A DNA stretch of 64,000 nt from Ensifer sp. LC163 (GTDB lineage Bacteria; Pseudomonadota; Alphaproteobacteria; Rhizobiales; Rhizobiaceae). A model generated the notes under the pieces. The model did no database searches, was not told the origin of the DNA, and was given only the letters and a program-made list of their open reading frames with translations. Of this stretch, positions 17,731-26,500 are shown one piece after another (the first letter of the stretch is position 1; every line of letters begins with the position of its first letter). The stretch covers positions 1 through 64,000 of the forward strand of contig NZ_MBSS01000001.1 in NCBI RefSeq assembly GCF_001695855.1, read 5' to 3'. Made by a program: the position numbers and the translations under genes.

Positions 17731-17764
17731 AAATCGAGTGAAAAGGCTTGAACCTTGGCCTCAA

Positions 17765-18049
17765 TCAGGCCTTGGCAGCCCGCAGCTCATCGATCTTGGC
17801 ACAGAGGTTCTTGAGAACGAAGTATTCTTCGGTCGAAACCTTGCCTTCGTTGACCTGCTGCGTCCACTGTTCCAGCGGAATCTTGATGCCGAATTCCTTG
17901 TCGATCGCAAAGACGATGTCGAGGAAGTCCAGGCTGTCGATGCCGAGATCGTCGATCGTGTGGCTTTCCTGCGTAATCGTCTCGCGATCGATCTCGCTCG
18001 TTTCCGCGATGATGTCGGCAACCTTGTCGAATGTAGCTGTCACGCGCAT
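17765..18049 (-). CDS. acpXL: Acyl carrier protein AcpXL
   Basis: A 94-residue acidic carrier protein. The phosphopantetheine attachment Ser lies in [15 protein letters not shown]. The tail after residue 60 ([20 protein letters not shown]) distinguishes AcpXL from housekeeping AcpP. It carries the very-long-chain hydroxy fatty acid during synthesis and delivers it to LpxXL. First gene of the cluster; the roughly 100 bases upstream, up to the hemN stop, must hold its promoter. Confidence 0.96.
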   Translation of the reverse strand: MRVTATFDKVADIIAETSEIDRETITQESHTIDDLGIDSLDFLDIVFAIDKEFGIKIPLEQWTQQVNEGKVSTEEYFVLKNLCAKIDELRAAKA

Positions 18050-18153
18050 ACCTCTTTATTATTTTATTCCGAGTCTCGGCGATCCTATAGGTAAATGCGC
18101 CGCAAAAGCCAATGGCCTTGATAGCAACCACTGCGATTTGAAAAGCGGTGTTG

Positions 18154-19503
18154 CTAAACGGCGACCGAATGGCGCCCGCGTCCCGATTGAAGATGAGCGT
18201 CGAAAATCGCCGCCACCGACCGGGCAAATGGCCGGCCGCGTTCGGTAAGGCTGAAGACGCCATCCTCGATCGTCGTCAGCCCGTCGACATCCCGTGCACG
18301 CAAGAGCTTTGCCTCCTCGACGACGGCCCCGGCGAGATCCGGAAACTCCGCCTTGATTCGTGAGAAGGAGAAAGCGAAGTCGCACATGATCGACGCGATC
18401 ACCCGCGCCCGCAGACGATCGTCGGGCGTCAGCCTATAGCCGCGCACCGCCGCCAGACCCGCGTTCTCCACCTGGCGCAGATATTCGCCGGTTGCCGGCA
18501 TGTTCTGGACGTAGCCTTGACGGAACTGGCCGATCGCCGAAGCGCCGAGGCCGATCAGGGTTTCGGCGCCATCGCTGGTATAGCCCTGGAAATTCCGGCG
18601 CAGGCGCCCTTCCCGGCTGGCAATGGCCAGACTGTCGCCGGGCTTGGCGAAATGGTCGATGCCGATCGCCTCGTATCCGGCGGCAACAAGCATTTCGGCC
18701 GCGCGGCTCATCTGGGCAAAGCGTTCGACGATGCCGGGCAGGCTTTCGCCTGATATCATCGACTGGTGTTTCTTCATCCACGGCACATGAGCATAGCCGA
18801 AGAGCGCGATACGATCGGGCGAAAGCGACAGCACGGCGTCGATGGTGGCCTCCAGCGACGACAGGCTCTGATAGGGCAAGCCGTAGAGCACATCGCAATT
18901 GACCGAACGCACGCCGCGCGCCCGCGAAGCCTCGATCGCGTCGCGCGTCTGCTCATAGGTCTGGATGCGGTTGATCGCCTTCTGCACGACGGGGTCAAAA
19001 TCCTGGACGCCGAAACTCGCCCGCGTCATGCCGATCGCTGCCAGCGCATCGTGCCGCGCCTCGTCGAGGTCGTTCGGATCCATCTCGACGCTGATTTCGC
19101 AGTCACCGGAAAACTCGAAATGACTGCTGAAGGCCCGCTTGAGCGCAATCAGATCATCCGGTCTGAGCAATGTCGGCGATCCGCCACCCAGATGCAGCGC
19201 CGTGACCTTCGCTTGGCCGTTCACCCGCCCGCCGATCGACGCGATCTCGCGATGCAGCCCGTTCAGGTAGCTCGCCACCGGCTCGTAGCGCAGCGTCTGC
19301 TTGGTGTGACAGGCACAGAACCAGCACAGCCGGTCGCAATAGGGCACATGGGCGTAAAGCGACAGCGCCTCACCCGGTCCGATGGCCTCAAGCCAGGACT
19401 GGTATTCGGCACGGCCGACCGCTTCCGAGAAATGCGGCGCGGTGGGATAGCTGGTATAGCGCGGCACGGGGCTCGCATATTTCAGGATCAGAGCGTCGTT
19501 CAT
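18154..19503 (-). CDS. hemN: Oxygen-independent coproporphyrinogen III oxidase
   Basis: A 449-residue radical-SAM enzyme that decarboxylates coproporphyrinogen III to protoporphyrinogen IX without oxygen, so heme can be made when oxygen is scarce. The cluster-binding motif is HVPYCDRLCWFCAC (Cys56, Cys60, Cys63), followed by LHLGGGSPTLL. The start at 19501-19503 (MNDALILKYASPVPRYTSYP) matches the family N-terminus; the longer frame adds 22 unlike residues. An anaerobox lies 53 bases upstream. Confidence 0.95.
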   Translation of the reverse strand: MNDALILKYASPVPRYTSYPTAPHFSEAVGRAEYQSWLEAIGPGEALSLYAHVPYCDRLCWFCACHTKQTLRYEPVASYLNGLHREIASIGGRVNGQAKVTALHLGGGSPTLLRPDDLIALKRAFSSHFEFSGDCEISVEMDPNDLDEARHDALAAIGMTRASFGVQDFDPVVQKAINRIQTYEQTRDAIEASRARGVRSVNCDVLYGLPYQSLSSLEATIDAVLSLSPDRIALFGYAHVPWMKKHQSMISGESLPGIVERFAQMSRAAEMLVAAGYEAIGIDHFAKPGDSLAIASREGRLRRNFQGYTSDGAETLIGLGASAIGQFRQGYVQNMPATGEYLRQVENAGLAAVRGYRLTPDDRLRARVIASIMCDFAFSFSRIKAEFPDLAGAVVEEAKLLRARDVDGLTTIEDGVFSLTERGRPFARSVAAIFDAHLQSGRGRHSVAV

Positions 19504-19555
19504 CGGTCTCTCCGTCACGATGGCCAAGGCATAGGACGGATGGCAAAGGACGCCT

Positions 19556-19569
19556 TTGATTTTGATCAA
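19556..19569 (-). promoter_or_regulatory. FNR/FixK anaerobox upstream of hemN
   Basis: TTGATTTTGATCAA matches TTGAT-N4-ATCAA exactly and lies 53 bases upstream of hemN. It implies hemN induction by FnrN, encoded divergently nearby. Confidence 0.88.
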
Positions 19570-19590
19570 GTCGCCGAATTAACACGTCAG

Positions 19591-19747
19591 AGTCTCGGAT
19601 GGTTGTTCGCATCCATTCTGTTGGCTCAAACCGGCCGCTCCACGCGAAGGGTGGCGCAGAGCGATGCCCACGCATCGGTCAAGCCATCCGACAAAGTGGG
19701 CGGCCGGTTTCAGCCAACAGAATGGATACGAACAACCATCCGAGGCT
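19591..19747. repeat. Long inverted repeat between hemN and fnrN
   Basis: Two 48-base arms (19591-19638 and 19700-19747), starting CTCGGATGGTTGTTCG and ending in its complement, match with about three differences and enclose 61 bases. No coding potential is seen. The shape is that of a MITE-like element or a large hairpin; I see no other copy in the window. Confidence 0.8.
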
Positions 19748-19753
19748 CTGAAA

Positions 19754-19767
19754 TTGACAATGCTCAA
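19754..19767 (+). promoter_or_regulatory. Candidate anaerobox upstream of fnrN
   Basis: TTGACAATGCTCAA fits TTGA-N6-TCAA, 113 bases before fnrN. Autoregulation of fnrN by such sites is known in other rhizobia. The flanks are less canonical than the other boxes. Confidence 0.6.
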
Positions 19768-19879
19768 TTCAACATGAGACATTGTTTCGCGCTTCCGGAA
19801 TTAGCACCTGTCAACTCTTGATTTAACCGCCCGCATCCTCTTTGGTCCCCAAGACAAACCCGATGCAGGGAAGAAAGAT

Positions 19880-20617
19880 TTGCAGATCGTGACCGAACAA
19901 CGCCGCAAGGATATCCACAATTCGGACGTTCCGGCCGTCTGCGCTGCCTGCGAAGCGCGCCATGGCGGCGTTTGCGGCACGCTGACCCCCGACCAGCTTC
20001 TCGACCTTAGCCGACATTCGACCCGCCGCCGCGTCGAGCCCGGCCGCGAGGTCGTCGGACAGGGCGAAATTTCGGACAGCTATGCCAACATCATCAGCGG
20101 CGTCGTCAAGCTCAGCAAGGTTCTTGCCGACGGGCGCCAGCAGATCGTCGGCCTGCAGTTCGCGCCCGATTTCATGGGGCGGCCCTTCACGCGCGAAAGC
20201 GCGCTGACCGCGGAAGCGGCGATCGACACCGACATCTGTTCGTTCCCACGCAATGTCATCGAGCGGCTCGTCGCCGAGGCGCCGGGGCTTGAACACCGCC
20301 TGCACGAACAGGCGCTGAAGGAACTGGACGAAGCGCGCGACTGGATGCTGACGCTCGGCCGCAAGACCGCGCAGGAAAAGGTGGCGAGTTTTCTCTATAT
20401 CATCGCCACCCACATCGATCCGGAAAACGGCACGGCGACGGAGTTCGACCTGCCGCTGTCGCGCGCCGACATCGCCGATTATCTCGGCCTGACGATCGAG
20501 ACCGTCAGCAGGCAGATCACCAAGCTGCGCAAGGACAATGTCATCCGCATCGAAAGCAGCCGCCGCGTCACCGTGCCCAGCATGGACCGGCTGATCCACG
20601 TCGCCGGCATCGATTGA
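19880..20617 (+). CDS. fnrN: FNR-type oxygen-responsive regulator
   Basis: A 245-residue CRP/FNR-family regulator. N-terminal Cys21, Cys24 and Cys32 (CAACEARHGGVC) plus Cys120 (IDTDICSF) are the usual [4Fe-4S] ligands, so it should sense oxygen directly, unlike FixK proteins that lack the N-terminal Cys. A cNMP-like beta-barrel and dimer helix follow, then a helix-turn-helix near 194-220 (LSRADIADYLGLTIETVSRQ). The first codon is TTG at 19880 with GGAAGAAAG upstream; GTG at 19889 is an alternative. It probably controls hemN, ccoNOQP, fixGHIS and itself through the anaeroboxes in this window. Confidence 0.93.
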   Translation: MQIVTEQRRKDIHNSDVPAVCAACEARHGGVCGTLTPDQLLDLSRHSTRRRVEPGREVVGQGEISDSYANIISGVVKLSKVLADGRQQIVGLQFAPDFMGRPFTRESALTAEAAIDTDICSFPRNVIERLVAEAPGLEHRLHEQALKELDEARDWMLTLGRKTAQEKVASFLYIIATHIDPENGTATEFDLPLSRADIADYLGLTIETVSRQITKLRKDNVIRIESSRRVTVPSMDRLIHVAGID

Positions 20618-20652
20618 GCCCCAGCGTTCGGGGCCTCAACGTTCGGGGCCTC

Positions 20653-20757
20653 AGCGCGTTTCCGGTTTAACGCAGTCGCAGAAACGCTCTATCTCTTTGT
20701 TTTTACGCATTCCCTGACGGAAAACCGCCTCGCACTTTTCCTGGAAATGCTCTAACG
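20653..20757. repeat. Rhizobial intergenic repeat, family 2 (RIME-like), copy 1
   Basis: About 105 bases with two hairpins: a GCGTTTCC/GAAACGCT stem, then GACGGAAAACCGC and CACTTTTCCTGGAAATGCTCTA. The element is nearly the same as 51337-51441, and part recurs at 30596-30653. Its right end GCTCTA supplies the TAG stop of the L,D-transpeptidase. It resembles the RIME1 type of rhizobial mosaic element. Confidence 0.8.
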
Positions 20758-21180
20758 CGTGATGACGATCCGCGTGTTGCTCAACCCGTACTCGCGAGCA
20801 AGCGCGAAGAATTCCGCCGCATTGTTGGGATGCAGCCGCACGCAGCCGTGCGAGGCCGGTCGGCCGAGTCGCTTCACGTCATAGGTCGCGTGAACGGCAT
20901 AGCCACCGTTGAAGAATACCGCGTAAGGCATTGGCGCATTATCATATTTTCGCGAACGATGATTTCGCGAGAGCCACTTCGCCTTCCAGCTTCCCCTTGG
21001 AGTGACATAGCCCTTGCGCGCCGTGGAGACCTTCCAGCGATACATCACGACGCCGTTCTGCTTCACGACCATTGTCTGGGAGGATAAGCTGATATTGACA
21101 ACGAGGTTGGCGGCGCTCACCGGCTGAACGGGAAACTGCATCAGAGCGGTAATCAGCACAGTCAGGAATGCATGTCGCAT
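20752..21180 (-). CDS. Exported L,D-transpeptidase (YkuD domain)
   Basis: A 142-residue protein with an N-terminal signal sequence (LTVLITALMQFPVQPVSA). The YkuD catalytic signature is complete: His in YAVHATYDV and then SHGCVRLHP with the nucleophilic Cys. Such enzymes make 3-3 crosslinks in peptidoglycan or attach outer-membrane proteins to it. It is a single domain with no LysM. It ends at a TAG supplied by a RIME-like repeat. It stands alone, downstream of the cobD end on the minus strand. Confidence 0.88.
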   Translation of the reverse strand: MRHAFLTVLITALMQFPVQPVSAANLVVNISLSSQTMVVKQNGVVMYRWKVSTARKGYVTPRGSWKAKWLSRNHRSRKYDNAPMPYAVFFNGGYAVHATYDVKRLGRPASHGCVRLHPNNAAEFFALAREYGLSNTRIVITR

Positions 21181-21419
21181 GCTTCACTCCCCGCGCGCGA
21201 AACCTCGACTGCATGTCTCCGAGCCACCGAGAAGATTGTGCAGCAGGTTTCAGGCATTGCAGGGCTGCTTGTGTGTCATGCCTGACGAGCAGCGCTGCAA
21301 TCGGTGGAACCAAACGCCCGCAGAGAATAACCGGTCCGTAACGATACAAGTGTAATACACATGGAAAGAAAAGTCTTAGCACCAAGATCAACTTGCCGTG
21401 GATACGCGGCAGCAGCGGA

Positions 21420-22394
21420 TCAAATCATGGCGATCAGAAGAACAACCAAAGTCATCGCCGAACAGGCGCCATAGAATACAGCGATGCCAGCATCGATGTC
21501 TTCGCTCCCGGCAACCGAACGACCGGGAGCATTGATCATCGGCTCGCTGACTTTAACGCCGCCATAAACCCGGGGGCCTGCAAGCTGCAGGTCCAGCGCA
21601 CCGGCCATCGCCGCTTCCGGCCAGCCGGAATTGGGTGAGCGGTGCAGCCCATGGTCGCGCCGCGCCACGCCGATCGCATCGGCCGCGGCACGGCGGCCAC
21701 GGTGCAGCAAGGCGCCGGCGGCGATGAGGAGAATGGATAGCCTTGCCGCCGGCAGGTTGGCGACGTCGTCGAGCCGGGCTGAGGCCCAGCCGAAATTGAG
21801 GTACTTCGGCGATTTGTGGCCGATCATCGAATCGGCGGTATTCAGCATCTTGTAGGCGAGCACGCCTGGAAGACCGGCAACCGCATACCAGAAGGCAGGG
21901 GCCACCACCCCGTCGGAAAAGTTCTCGGCAAGGCTCTCGATCGCGGCGCGGCAGACAGCAGGCGCATCGAGCGTCTTCGGATCGCGCCCGACGATCATCG
22001 ACACGGCGGTGCGCCCACCTTCCAGTCCACCCCGCTGCAAGCCTTCGGCGACACGCCGGACGTGATCGCCAAGGCTCTTTTGTGCGAGGAACACCGCCAC
22101 GACGATAGCCTCGAGCAGATAGCCGAGCAGCCCCATCACGCCGAACAATCGATGCAGGACGAACCCGACAACCACACCTGCAAGCAGCAGCAAGCCGATC
22201 GTCGCCACGCCACGAAGCTTCAATGCCTTTGCATCGAAGGTGTCATGCTTGTTGAGCGCCCCATCCAAGAACGCAATCGCCTTGCCGAAGAACACCACGG
22301 GATGCGGTAGCCGCGACCAGAGCCAGTCCGGATCACCGACGAGGCGATCAAGCAGCAGGGCGGCCACAAGAATGAGAAGGATCTCGCTCGACAC
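21420..22394 (-). CDS. cobD: Adenosylcobinamide-phosphate synthase CobD/CbiB
   Basis: A 324-residue integral membrane protein that attaches the aminopropanol-type side chain to adenosylcobyric acid. Family blocks include LDRLVGDPDWLWSRLPHPVV at the N-terminus, FSDGVVAPAFWYAVAGLPG and HRSPNSGWPEAAMAGAL. Several hydrophobic helices are seen. The start is GTG at 22392-22394, directly abutting the cobC stop. It is the last gene of the cobE-A-B-C-D order. The name follows the Pseudomonas denitrificans nomenclature. Confidence 0.93.
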   Translation of the reverse strand: MSSEILLILVAALLLDRLVGDPDWLWSRLPHPVVFFGKAIAFLDGALNKHDTFDAKALKLRGVATIGLLLLAGVVVGFVLHRLFGVMGLLGYLLEAIVVAVFLAQKSLGDHVRRVAEGLQRGGLEGGRTAVSMIVGRDPKTLDAPAVCRAAIESLAENFSDGVVAPAFWYAVAGLPGVLAYKMLNTADSMIGHKSPKYLNFGWASARLDDVANLPAARLSILLIAAGALLHRGRRAAADAIGVARRDHGLHRSPNSGWPEAAMAGALDLQLAGPRVYGGVKVSEPMINAPGRSVAGSEDIDAGIAVFYGACSAMTLVVLLIAMI

Positions 22395-23450
22395 TCAGCA
22401 CTCCCCAGGGCGTAACACGTCCCCGGGGTGCCAGGCATCCCCGCGGCGCAATGCATCCGCCTGGTGCAGCGCATCCGCCAGCCGCCGGTCGCCTTCTGCG
22501 TCGGGCGCAAGCCCGATCCGCAGCCAGCGGGGCTCGTAGTCGAATTTGCGCGTCAGGATCTGTGCCTCGCAGAGATGACGGTGCAAGGCGCCGGCATCGG
22601 GATGTTCCACCAGCACGAACAGGCCGGTTCCACCGATGCGTTTGAGACCGGCATGGTCAAGAACCGCATCGAGGCCCGCGCGACGATCGAGAATGCCCGC
22701 GGCAATGGCCCCGGTATCAGCGGACATCAATGCCCTGGAAATGACCAGCGCCGGCCCGGACACCGCCCAGGGGCCGAGCCATTCGCGCAATGCCTCGAGC
22801 ACGGCGTCGCTTGCAATGACGAAGCCGAGCCGCAGGCCAGCCAGACCGAAGAATTTCCCGAAGGAGCGGAAAACGATGAGATTGCCGTCGGCACCCACAT
22901 GGCCGGCGACGCTGAAGTCCGGCTCCAGATCGCCGAAGGCCTCGTCGACGACAAGCACGCCGCCATTCGCCTTCATCGTCGCCGCCACTGCCAGGATTTC
23001 TGCTGGCTGGAAGGCGCGGCCGGTCGGATTGTTCGGATTGACCACCACACAGAGGCCGTGATTGGGCCCAAGATCCTCGGCGCGCTCCACCCGATCGACG
23101 GCAAAGCCGGCCGCCGTCAGCACCCGCGCATATTCGCCATAGGTCGGGCCGAAGACGGCAATGCCGCGTCCGGACGGAACCAGCCGCGGCAACAGCTGGA
23201 TCACCGACTGGGTGCCGGGAACAGGCAAGGGCTGGATGCCGTTGGTCCTGTAGTAGCTGGCGGCAGCCGCGCGCGCGCCATCGATCGTCAGCTTGTCGGG
23301 CAACCTGTGCCAGGCCTGCTGCGGCACCGGCGGCAGTTCGACCGGACGCGGATTGATGCCGGTCGACAGGTCGAGCCAGTCCTCGAAGCGACCGCCGAAG
23401 CGGGCGGCGGCCTCGGTGATCCCGCCGCCGTGCACGATCGGGGCGCTCAT
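22395..23450 (-). CDS. cobC: CobC, PLP-dependent aminopropanol-arm enzyme
   Basis: A 351-residue class I/II aminotransferase-fold protein. The PLP-binding Lys lies in FRSFGKFFGLAGLRLGF, and NPNNPTGR is the usual phosphate/substrate segment. CobC acts with CobD in forming the cobinamide side chain, probably as a threonine-phosphate decarboxylase-type enzyme. The start ATG (23448-23450) overlaps the cobB stop by four bases. The frame is open further upstream but only in cobB shadow. Confidence 0.92.
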   Translation of the reverse strand: MSAPIVHGGGITEAAARFGGRFEDWLDLSTGINPRPVELPPVPQQAWHRLPDKLTIDGARAAAASYYRTNGIQPLPVPGTQSVIQLLPRLVPSGRGIAVFGPTYGEYARVLTAAGFAVDRVERAEDLGPNHGLCVVVNPNNPTGRAFQPAEILAVAATMKANGGVLVVDEAFGDLEPDFSVAGHVGADGNLIVFRSFGKFFGLAGLRLGFVIASDAVLEALREWLGPWAVSGPALVISRALMSADTGAIAAGILDRRAGLDAVLDHAGLKRIGGTGLFVLVEHPDAGALHRHLCEAQILTRKFDYEPRWLRIGLAPDAEGDRRLADALHQADALRRGDAWHPGDVLRPGEC

Positions 23451-24748
23451 GGCCGACCCGCGATGTCGATGAGATGCATGAAGGAGCCGGCGACATTGCC
23501 GCGCCGCAAACCCGCCTGCCCCAGATCGACGCCGGCGGCATCGCTGACCGAAAACAGCCGGTCGGCAGCACCTTCCGAGACGATGGTCGCGTAGTGGAAT
23601 TCGTGCGCCGTCATGGGTCCATCGAAGAACGTGTTGTCGAGGGGCACGACACGGCGGTAGCCGAGGTGCCGCCTGCGCTCGGCAAAACTTGACGTGAGCG
23701 GCAGCAGGCCGAGCATTTCGTAGCGCGCACCATCGGCCGCGACAAGTCCCTCGCCCAGCACCATGTAGCCGCCGCACTCGCCGAAGATCCGCGCGCGCCG
23801 CTTCACCGCCGCTCCCATGCCCGATCGGAAGCCCCCAGCCGCCCCCAGCCGCCCGGCGTGAAGCTCGGGATAGCCCCCCGGCAGATAGACCGCATCGGCC
23901 GCCGCGTCGGGGCCTTCGTCGGCAAGCGGCGAAAAGAAGGAGATTTCCGCCCCAGCGCGGCGCCAGCCGAACAGCAGGTGTTCGTAGCAGAAGGCGAAAG
24001 CCACATCGCGCGCCACGGCGATATGCTGGCCGAGCGGCCTGAACCGCGTGACCTCAGCCATCGCCTGTTCACCCGGCGAAAGTGCTGCGGCCGCGCGGAT
24101 CGCGTCGAGATCGCAGGTCGCCTCGACACGGTCCGCCGCATAGTCGATGAAGGTCTCGAGCGTGCCGTGTTCGCCGGCCTGCACCAGGCCGAGGTGCCGC
24201 TCGGGCAGCTTCAGGGCACTATCCTGCCGCAACACGCCGAATACGGGCATGCCGACACGCGTCAGCGCATCGCGCAGCATCATCTCGTGGCGGTCGCTTC
24301 CGACCTTGTTGAGAATGACGCCGGCAACCCGGATATCTCCGCGGTGATCGGCATAACCGCGCACGAGTGCCGCCACCGAATGGGACATGCGGGCACAGTC
24401 GACCACCAGGATCACGGCAAGATCGAGGGCCGCAGCGAGATCGGCCGGCGTTCCGCTGCCATCGGCAGCTCCATCATGCAAGCCCATCATCGCCTCGACG
24501 ATGAGCGTGCGCCGATCGGCGGCGTGCGCTGCGTTTGCCGCCAGCAGCGCGGGGCGCATGGCCCACGGGTCATAGTTGAGGCAAGGTTCACCGCTTGCGG
24601 CGGTATGAAAAGCCGGATCGATATAGTCCGGCCCCGCCTTGCCCGGCGCGATCGCCATGCCGCGCCGCCGCATGGCGCGCATCAGGCCGAGTGTCACCGT
24701 AGTCTTGCCGGAGCCCGAACAGGGCGCGGCGATCAGCAATCCGCTCAT
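23447..24748 (-). CDS. cobB: Hydrogenobyrinic acid a,c-diamide synthase CobB
   Basis: A 433-residue glutamine-dependent ATP amidotransferase that amidates side chains a and c of hydrogenobyrinic acid. An N-terminal dethiobiotin-synthetase-like ATP domain (APCSGSGKTTVTLGLM) is followed by a class I glutamine amidotransferase domain with nucleophilic Cys in FGECGGYMVLG. It overlaps cobA and cobC by four bases each. Confidence 0.94.
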   Translation of the reverse strand: MSGLLIAAPCSGSGKTTVTLGLMRAMRRRGMAIAPGKAGPDYIDPAFHTAASGEPCLNYDPWAMRPALLAANAAHAADRRTLIVEAMMGLHDGAADGSGTPADLAAALDLAVILVVDCARMSHSVAALVRGYADHRGDIRVAGVILNKVGSDRHEMMLRDALTRVGMPVFGVLRQDSALKLPERHLGLVQAGEHGTLETFIDYAADRVEATCDLDAIRAAAALSPGEQAMAEVTRFRPLGQHIAVARDVAFAFCYEHLLFGWRRAGAEISFFSPLADEGPDAAADAVYLPGGYPELHAGRLGAAGGFRSGMGAAVKRRARIFGECGGYMVLGEGLVAADGARYEMLGLLPLTSSFAERRRHLGYRRVVPLDNTFFDGPMTAHEFHYATIVSEGAADRLFSVSDAAGVDLGQAGLRRGNVAGSFMHLIDIAGRP

Positions 24749-25587
24749 GCGGGATCCTTGAGCTCGCGGCTTGCGAAGGGATCGGCCACAAGCTGCCGCC
24801 CGCCGAGCGCCCCGATCCAGTCGAGCGACGCCCGCAGCCGCACGACCTCACCGACGACGACGATCGCCGGCGGCTCCAGGCCGGAGGCGATGACATCGGC
24901 TTCGGCGCGTGCCAGCGTCGTTTCGAGCACTGTCTGCTTCGCCGTCGCCGCGTTGCAGACAAAGGCGACCGGCTCCTCCGGCGAACGTCCGCCGGCAATC
25001 AGATTGGCGGCAATAGTGCCGATATGCTTCATCGCCATGTACATGACGATCACGGACGAGCCCGAGGCAATCCCCTGCCAATTGATCCGATCGGGCACCA
25101 GGCCGGAGGAATCGTGACCGGTCAGGAAGGTGACGGCATGATTGACCTCGCGATGGGTGACCGGAATGCCGGCATAGGCAAGCCCGCCGATACCGGCGGT
25201 AATGCCCGGCACGATGCGGAACGGAATGCGGTTTTCGACCAGCGTCAGCGCCTCCTCGCCGCCCCGCCCGAAGACGAAGGGATCGCCGCCCTTGAGACGC
25301 AGCACCCGCTGGCCGGCGCGCGCCAGTTCCACGAGCCTGAGCGAAATATCGCGTTGCTTCGGCGAAGGCTTGCCGCCGCGCTTTCCCGCAAATTCCAGCG
25401 CGGCACCAAGCCGGGCGAGCTTCAGGCAATCCTCGTTGACCAGCGCGTCGTGCACGATGACGTCGGCCTGCCGCAGCGCGTTGGCGGCGTGCAGCGTCAG
25501 CAGGCCGGTGTCGCCGGGACCCGCGCCGACAAGCCACACGTGGCCGGGCTCAAGCTCAGGCAGGCCGGAAAAGATCGTGTCGCTCAT
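24745..25587 (-). CDS. cobA: Uroporphyrinogen-III C-methyltransferase CobA
   Basis: A 280-residue SAM-dependent methylase converting uroporphyrinogen III to precorrin-2, the entry to B12 and siroheme. Family motifs are VGAGPGDTGLLTLHA near the N-terminus, GGDPFVFGRGGEE, and VPGITAG. It is the single-domain form, not fused to CysG or HemD domains. It is translationally coupled to cobB and lies 136 bases behind cobE. Confidence 0.95.
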   Translation of the reverse strand: MSDTIFSGLPELEPGHVWLVGAGPGDTGLLTLHAANALRQADVIVHDALVNEDCLKLARLGAALEFAGKRGGKPSPKQRDISLRLVELARAGQRVLRLKGGDPFVFGRGGEEALTLVENRIPFRIVPGITAGIGGLAYAGIPVTHREVNHAVTFLTGHDSSGLVPDRINWQGIASGSSVIVMYMAMKHIGTIAANLIAGGRSPEEPVAFVCNAATAKQTVLETTLARAEADVIASGLEPPAIVVVGEVVRLRASLDWIGALGGRQLVADPFASRELKDPA

Positions 25588-25723
25588 GCCGTGTCTCCCG
25601 CCATTCTCTCAACGGCCATCGCTGAATTGCGTTGGCAACAAGCGGATTCAGATTCGCAGCAATTCCGCATAGGCATTTGAAATATTTGGCACATTTTTTC
25701 CATATCGTGATCCGGTGCATCGC

Positions 25724-26173
25724 TCATGGCGCAGCCGTCGCCAAGGTTGCCGGGCGCTGTTCGGCTGGTCCGGCAATTGCCACTGTTGCATGCGACGAGG
25801 TGATCTTGGCAACGAGCAGCACGCTTGCCGACCCCGCGCCGACGAGAGCGGCACCCTCGGCAACGCCGTGGCAACCGGTATGGGCAAAGACGATCGCCGA
25901 CGGGTTCTGCAGCCGGGGCGCCTCGGCCTCGAGCGTCGCTGCATCGAAGAAGCGCGCCTCGACGGAAAAATGGTCGGCGGCAGCATGGATCGCCGGCTCG
26001 CCGCGCCTTGCGTCGAGCGAGGCGACGAAGCCGATATCGGCTTTGTCAGCGCCCGCCTGCACCAACGCCTTCTCGGCAAGGGTGATCACCTCTTCGGCCG
26101 GCGTGCCGCGCTCGCAGCCAAGACCAAGGACGAGCGGCCCCGGCGGTCGCTCCGCTATGCTGGATGATATCAT
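25724..26173 (-). CDS. cobE: Cobalamin biosynthesis protein CobE
   Basis: A 149-residue protein of the CobE/GbiG-like family: LVLGLGCERGTPAEEV near the N-terminus, IGFVASLDARRGEPAI, and a GCHGVAEGAAL segment. The related CbiG C-terminal domain takes part in ring contraction in the anaerobic pathway; CobE's role in the aerobic pathway is still poorly defined. I chose ATG at 26171-26173; an alternative start 11 codons upstream exists. It is the first gene of the cobE-A-B-C-D run. Confidence 0.82.
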   Translation of the reverse strand: MISSSIAERPPGPLVLGLGCERGTPAEEVITLAEKALVQAGADKADIGFVASLDARRGEPAIHAAADHFSVEARFFDAATLEAEAPRLQNPSAIVFAHTGCHGVAEGAALVGAGSASVLLVAKITSSHATVAIAGPAEQRPATLATAAP

Positions 26174-26500
26174 GGTCGACCTCGGCCCCCTCGCGCCAAT
26201 CCACACGAAGCGCCGCCCTGGCTCGAATATCCCGGGTCGGTCTGGACAGCACCGGCTGAAGGCCCCCTGAATGGGTCGGCCGCACCGGACGCTCTTTCAG
26301 TCCGCCTGAAGCGGACGCCGTCGCACATCTGTCATTTTTACCGGAGGCAACTGCAAGGGTCAAACCGGATTGCGGCGTCGCCGTGTCGCTATTCGCCAAA
26401 TCATCCGGATCGACCGACCGGGCGACCGATGCGCCTGGAAACGCCGCGACACCCCGAAAACAAGGGCTTTGCATTTCCCCTTATGCTCTGACACAAGGCG
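26174..26500. other. Divergent intergenic region between cobE and the TauE-like gene
   Basis: About 330 bases with no supported gene. I looked for a B12 box and did not find one. It presumably holds the promoters of cobE and the TauE-like gene. Confidence 0.4.

Noticed and set aside
26174-26500. Second cobalamin riboswitch before cobE
   Set aside because: No B12 box resembling AGCCAGGAGACCTGCC on either strand.
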